From Grammothele lineata (Eukaryota > Basidiomycota > Agaricomycetes > Polyporales > Polyporaceae), in the NCBI GenBank assembly GCA_002150815.3, contig NDFF03000055.1, forward strand, positions 124,001-188,000: 64,000 bases of DNA. The letters are read 5' to 3'. The notes below the pieces were generated by a model, which made no database searches, was not told the DNA's origin, and was given only the letters and a program-made list of their open reading frames with translations. Both the position numbers and the translations under genes were made by a program. Of this stretch, positions 59,645-64,000 are shown piece by piece (positions within the stretch are counted from its first letter, which is position 1; every line of letters begins with the position of its first letter).

Positions 59645-59656
59645 GGTTATGAGCCC
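59645..59656 (+). other. Candidate Copia primer binding site
   Basis: GGTTATGAGCCC adjoins the presumed LTR end. It resembles the TGGTATCAGAGC-type sites of Copia elements only loosely. Confidence 0.4.
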
Positions 59657-60022
59657 TGAGCTCTAGCCGCTTCGTCGTCACTCGCGCGCTCTCTCCCACA
59701 TCGACGACGTCTTCGAGGCGTTACTCTCTCCGTGCAGGCTTCTGGGTTAGTGTCGAGTTGTACTCGCACACCCGCTCATCCTTTCTTTCTTTCTTGTGGA
59801 ACGGGTCTACGATTCGTCGAAAGCCCTGACCGCTGTTCGTTACTCCCTTGCTCGATCTAGTCGTGGATAGTTCCGCGCTAGGCAGCAGTCACTCGACCTC
59901 GGCTCTGCGATTGGTCCTTATCGGCAAGGATTGGTCGTGGGGTGGCTCAACAGCGTTCATTTTTCTTCCACTCTACCCTGCACTGGAGGTGTTGCCTCTG
60001 TCAATCATCGCGCTTCCGCTGA

Positions 60023-60562
60023 ACTGCGCATATCGCCGTGGCGTCAGTCAACTCAAACTCATCTGAGACGTTCGACTGTAGCCATCTTTACCACCGCTAT
60101 CGATCAGGTGAACAACGTGATACCTTCTGGGACGAAGAAGAACGTGCTTGGTACCTTTGTGATAACCAGCCGTGTCCAAATCGTTACGTAGAAGTTGTCC
60201 CTCCTGACAACATCTCAAGACATCGTACATTTGTCGAACCAGAAGAAGGTCAAGTTTGTCGCCCTATCACACCAGTTCCTTCCTCAGAATCTGCCGTTTC
60301 CGAGCAGATTGTACTCGAATCTCCCGAGCTTCCACCGCTCCCTGACTCTCGTGCATCCTCTCCAACTGAACTTCTCCCTCCGCTACCGGATTCTCGTGCG
60401 TCATCGCCGACCGCACTTGACTTTGTCTATCCTCCTCTTCCTCCTTCGCCTCCGCTCCCTGTCGTCGTTCAACCTCTCTATCTCGACGTCCTCTATCCTC
60501 CGCACACTACACCGCCTCCTCCCTCGTACACATCGGATAACTTCTTCCTCCGGTTCGTCATC
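60023..60562 (+). other. ATG-free open leader frame upstream of and in phase with Copia gag
   Basis: Open for 180 codons between a TGA at 60020 and the gag ATG. It reads like protein: SETFDCSHLYHRYRSGEQRD, the Cys motif WYLCDNQPCPNR followed by RHRTFVEP, then a Pro-rich linker with a twice-repeated PPLPDSRASSPT unit. No ATG occurs in any sense frame from 59652 to 60562. An in-frame GTG at 60038-60040 (GCC-GTG-G) is a possible non-AUG start; splicing from an upstream exon is an alternative. Confidence 0.6.
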
Positions 60563-63500
60563 ATGTCTGACAGCTCCGGATCAGGCATGGGCGCTGTCAA
60601 GATGCTCGAGTCTGCCGAGCAGTACGAGGATTGGGCGCAAATGGCCGAGGGCTACCTCACCATGGTTAACGCTTTCAGTGTCTGCGACGGTTCTGAGGCC
60701 CGACCCGCATCGGGTTCTGCGGATCTCAAGGACTGGCTCGAGAAGGAGAATCGTGCTAAGGGATTCTTCATCATGAAGGTCTCTCGCTCGATCAGGGATA
60801 GCGTTTTCGCTACAAAGACATCGGCTAAGGACATCTGGACCGCCCTCGAAACGACGTTCAAGAAGAAGGACAAAGCCTACCAGTTCTCCCTCTTCGACGC
60901 CCTCATCAATGAACCTCGGTTCGTTGAAGACAAGTCGTTGACCGACCAAATCAACCAATGGTTGGCACGTCTCGAGCGCGTTGTGGATAAGGCAACGACA
61001 TCCGGTACTACTACTACTACGGTCACTCTCAACGAGCAAGTCAAGGTCTACTGGCTCCTCTCGAAGCTACCTCTGTCCTACCGCCCGCACATCTCTACCA
61101 TCATCACTACTACGGCGGATACGGACATGACGGTCGAGAAGGTCAAGGCCAAGCTCACGTCGGAGGAGACGATTCGTGGCACGTCCATTGGTTCTTCGGA
61201 GACCGCTGCGCGGATTTCCAAGACCAAGCCCAAGCTCAAAGGCCCCTGCTCGCACTGTGGCAGTCAGACGCATCATGAGTCGACTTGCTACAAGAAGCAT
61301 CCCCATCTCAAGCCAAAAGGCAACGGCAAGGGGAAGGGCAAAGGCAAGGACAAGGAGAAGTCTAAGGACTCGGGTGGGACTAATAGTAATGGCCATGCGC
61401 ATGCGGCTGCTCCTGCTGCGCTAAATGTATTTACTGCTGGTACTTCGGTCAATGAGATCTCCGCTTCTTTCTATAATGCAGCTGACGCTGCTGCGGGACG
61501 CATCTCGACTCACTGGCTAATGGACTCTGGTGCATCACAGCATGTAACTTCGTACAAGACTGACTTCGTCTCTTATCGTGAATACTCCTCTCCGCGCGAG
61601 TTTCGCACAGCGCAGGAGGGTGAGGGAGGCGTTGTACACGGTCTTGGAGAAGGAACTGTTCGTGGTATCATTGAGGTGGATGGAGTTCGTAAAACCATCG
61701 AACTAAAGAATGTTTGCTATGTCCCAAAGGCAGGCGTTCGTCTCTTCTCCACCGGCACCATCGAGAAATATGGCTATTACATGTTCCAAGGAAAGGGTAC
61801 AATGAGCATCTACAACTCTCAGCCCAAAGGCGAGCTGAAGAGTGGCTCGACGATCACCGTTCTAGGTGAAAAGACGGTTGTTGCTGAATACATTCCGTTC
61901 GCCAATCTATACGTCTTCTGCATGTTAGTTGGCAATGGCAAGGCACAGGCAGTCGCTCCTACCCCTACAGTCGCTTCTGCTATGGATTTCGACCTCGCTC
62001 ACCAGCGTTATGGTCATCCTGGCAAGGAGGCAATCACTCGTCTTCCCGACGCTGTGAAAGGAGTTGACAAGGTTTCACCGCCCACCGATCATCCCTGCGA
62101 AGGTTGCGCGAAAGGCAAATCAACTCGTGCACCGTTTCCCCGCTCTGAGAAGCGTTCCACCGTACCTGGCGAGTTCTTCCACATGGACGTCGTTGGCCCC
62201 ATGCAAACATCTATTGGTGGCTACACGTATTTCGCTGGCTACGTTGATGACGCTACTGGCATCTCCTTCGCCTACGTTATGAAGCGCAAGTCTGACACGC
62301 TTGCAACGTTCAAGCTTCTTAAGGCGTATGTTGAGACACAGCTCGACCGGAAGATCAAACGTGTTCGTTCCGATCGAGGGGGGGAATACATGTCTCAGGA
62401 GTTTCAAGACTTCTTGCAGACTTGCGGGATTGAACATGATCGGACTATGCCTGGTTCACCACAGCAAAACGGACGCGCTGAACGCTGGAACCGTACAATT
62501 ATGGAGAAGGCTTTGTGCATGCTACACTTCGCCGGCCTATCTCACGGTTTCTGGAAACTTGCGCTTGAAGCCGCCGTTCATATCTATAATCGTCAGCCTG
62601 TTCGTCGCCTGAAATGGCAATGCCCCATTACCTTGTGGGACGGGACTAAACCAGATGTCTCGTACTTCCGTGTATTTGGGTGCAAAGCTTATGTACACGT
62701 GCAGAAGGACAAACGTCAAGGGAAGCTCGACGTGAAGGCCGTTGAGATGACGTTTGTGGGTTACGAAATCGGTTCAAAGGGGTATCGTCTATGGAACCCT
62801 CGCACCCGCTCAGTTGAACTGTCTCGCGATGTGACGTTCGATGAGACCATCTTCCCTGCACGCAATGATTCCGGCACTCGTCGTGCTACCCCCGACGATC
62901 CGCCATTCCCTGATCTTCGACAACCGGAGAATTCCGACAAGGAACCGGAAGTCGTCGACATCCCGCTACCGTTTGACTTTGGTCCAAGGGATGACGCTCC
63001 TCCTCCTCAACCACCTGCTCCACCTGAACCACCTGCAGCACCACCAGCGCCTGCACCGGCACCGCCACCACCTAATCCTCCAGGTCCACCACCGCATTCT
63101 AACCACCGTCGCGCACGACACCCGACGCTAGTGGGAGATGCTCCGCCGCCTCGACGTTCTGAGCGTGCGAACAAGGGCATACCTCCTAAGCGTTATGGAG
63201 ACAACGCGTATGGTGATGAACCTCCCGCTCAAATAGATGCACGGACGGACTCGGATGGAAACCAACGAGAAGTGATTGAGCTATTGCAGTTCATTAACTA
63301 CTCACGCTATAAGCAAGGCATTCCGCTCAACCGCAAGGAAGCGATGTCTTCGCCTGATGCGGACAAGTGGCGCGCTGCTGAGAAAGCAGAGTACGAATCG
63401 CTTATGGCAAATAAAACCTGGATTCTGGTTCCTCGACCAAAGGACCGGAAGGTGTTGCACTGCATGTGGGTTTACGATCAGAAACATGATGGTACCGCCA

Positions 63501-64000
63501 AGGGTCGTCTTGTTATCAAGGGTTACGAGCAAGTGTGGGGTCTAGACTATCACGAGACGTATTCACCAGTCGCACGTTTCGAGTCTATTCGCTTCCTCTT
63601 CGCGCACGCTGCGCTTGAAGATTGGGAAATCGAAGCAATGGACGTCAAGACCGCTTTCCTCAACGGAGACCTTGACGAAGAGATATACATGGAGCAACCT
63701 GAGGGTTGGGTCGTTCCTGGCAAAGAGGACTACGTCTGTCTGCTGAAGAAGGCTATCTACGGTCTTAAGCAAGCCTCTCGCCAGTGGAACATCAAGATCC
63801 ATGACACTCTCACGAAACAGGGATTTGTGCGCACCTACTCGGACGCCGGAGTTTATGTATACCGCCGCAAAGATGAGGATAACCCTTCGCTCGACTTGAT
63901 CATCGTGTTATACGTTGACGACCTTCTACTCATGGGGTCTGATCGTCGCGAGATCGACAAGGTGAAGAAGGCTTTAGGCAAGCAGTACAAGATGAAGGAC
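60563..64000 (+). CDS. Copia gag-pol polyprotein, partial at the 3' end
   Basis: A single frame of at least 1,146 codons. Gag: MSDSSGSGMGAVKMLESAEQ, the UBN2-like region (LKDWLEKENRAKGFFIMKVS, DIWTALETTFKKKDK) and the zinc knuckle CSHCGSQTHHESTC. Protease: THWLMDSGASQHV. Integrase: RYGHPG with CEGCAKGK, FFHMDVVGPM, VRSDRGGEYMSQEF and PQQNGRAERWNRT. A long Pro-rich linker precedes reverse transcriptase: NKTWILVPRP, MDVKTAFLNGDLDEEIYMEQ, KKAIYGLKQASRQWN and the YVDD box in LYVDDLLLMG. RNase H should follow outside the window. All visible catalytic residues are present. Confidence 0.95.
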   Translation, partial: MSDSSGSGMGAVKMLESAEQYEDWAQMAEGYLTMVNAFSVCDGSEARPASGSADLKDWLEKENRAKGFFIMKVSRSIRDSVFATKTSAKDIWTALETTFKKKDKAYQFSLFDALINEPRFVEDKSLTDQINQWLARLERVVDKATTSGTTTTTVTLNEQVKVYWLLSKLPLSYRPHISTIITTTADTDMTVEKVKAKLTSEETIRGTSIGSSETAARISKTKPKLKGPCSHCGSQTHHESTCYKKHPHLKPKGNGKGKGKGKDKEKSKDSGGTNSNGHAHAAAPAALNVFTAGTSVNEISASFYNAADAAAGRISTHWLMDSGASQHVTSYKTDFVSYREYSSPREFRTAQEGEGGVVHGLGEGTVRGIIEVDGVRKTIELKNVCYVPKAGVRLFSTGTIEKYGYYMFQGKGTMSIYNSQPKGELKSGSTITVLGEKTVVAEYIPFANLYVFCMLVGNGKAQAVAPTPTVASAMDFDLAHQRYGHPGKEAITRLPDAVKGVDKVSPPTDHPCEGCAKGKSTRAPFPRSEKRSTVPGEFFHMDVVGPMQTSIGGYTYFAGYVDDATGISFAYVMKRKSDTLATFKLLKAYVETQLDRKIKRVRSDRGGEYMSQEFQDFLQTCGIEHDRTMPGSPQQNGRAERWNRTIMEKALCMLHFAGLSHGFWKLALEAAVHIYNRQPVRRLKWQCPITLWDGTKPDVSYFRVFGCKAYVHVQKDKRQGKLDVKAVEMTFVGYEIGSKGYRLWNPRTRSVELSRDVTFDETIFPARNDSGTRRATPDDPPFPDLRQPENSDKEPEVVDIPLPFDFGPRDDAPPPQPPAPPEPPAAPPAPAPAPPPPNPPGPPPHSNHRRARHPTLVGDAPPPRRSERANKGIPPKRYGDNAYGDEPPAQIDARTDSDGNQREVIELLQFINYSRYKQGIPLNRKEAMSSPDADKWRAAEKAEYESLMANKTWILVPRPKDRKVLHCMWVYDQKHDGTAKGRLVIKGYEQVWGLDYHETYSPVARFESIRFLFAHAALEDWEIEAMDVKTAFLNGDLDEEIYMEQPEGWVVPGKEDYVCLLKKAIYGLKQASRQWNIKIHDTLTKQGFVRTYSDAGVYVYRRKDEDNPSLDLIIVLYVDDLLLMGSDRREIDKVKKALGKQYKMKD

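Larger units (their letters stand above)
59106..64000 (+). mobile_element. Copia LTR retrotransposon, 3' part outside the window
   Basis: Inserted into Gypsy-3 pol. It has a 5' LTR, a primer site, a long leader and a gag-pol frame with domain order protease, integrase, reverse transcriptase, which defines Copia. The coding frame is uninterrupted from 60023 to the window end, so this looks like the youngest and possibly active element here. Confidence 0.95.

Overview
This 64 kb window is eukaryotic, and most probably comes from an Agaricomycete (a wood-decay type basidiomycete). The evidence is many short GT-AG introns of about 50 nt, a GH45 subfamily C endoglucanase of the Phanerochaete type, a DUF6533 membrane protein (a basidiomycete family), a ribosomal protein gene whose first coding exon is only ATG, and typical basidiomycete transposons (chromovirus Gypsy, Copia, KDZ-like, hAT, IS630/Tc1-mariner).

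Positions 1-34,900 are gene-rich host DNA. In order they carry a Doa4/USP8-type deubiquitinase (minus, cut by the window edge), a phenol-hydroxylase-like FAD monooxygenase (plus), a protein with a C-terminal ubiquitin-like domain (plus), a HAD hydrolase (minus), a class III aminotransferase (plus), a GH45 endoglucanase (minus), proteasome ATPase Rpt4 (minus), an intron-containing tRNA-Pro(AGG), a Pso2/Snm1 crosslink-repair nuclease (minus), ribosomal protein S4 (minus), a TFIP11/Ntr1-type G-patch splicing factor (plus), a Ufd4/TRIP12-type HECT ubiquitin ligase (plus) and a DUF6533 seven-helix protein (plus). Several genes belong to the ubiquitin-proteasome system, but they are separate transcription units and nothing shows co-regulation.

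Positions 35,381-64,000 are a transposon graveyard with some nearly intact elements. Gypsy-1 (35,381-42,610, minus) is complete, with 417-bp LTRs, gag, pol with chromodomain and an extra third ORF. It abuts a KDZ-like transposase fragment and a field of ATCTAGAT palindromes. A truncated Gypsy-2 (plus) and Gypsy-3 (minus) form a 2,532-bp inverted pair sharing the same nonsense mutations. Between them is a three-level nest: a hAT element with a perfect 8-bp target duplication holds a two-gene mariner-type element, which holds a 2.6-kb element with 670-bp near-perfect inverted arms. Gypsy-3 is itself cut by a Copia element (59,106 to the window end) whose gag-pol frame stays open to the edge.

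The most unusual signal is shared by the Gypsy-1 and Copia 5' leaders. Each has about 0.9 kb without a single ATG in any frame, yet an open frame runs in phase into gag and encodes a related Trp-Cys-Cys-His motif. In Gypsy-1 an in-frame CTG lies in a perfect Kozak context. This suggests an N-terminally extended Gag made by non-AUG initiation in two unrelated LTR superfamilies. Other notable signals are a self-priming site and a -1 frameshift heptamer in Gypsy-1, and a Copia LTR holding an intron-containing and an intron-less copy of the same 48-nt segment in tandem.
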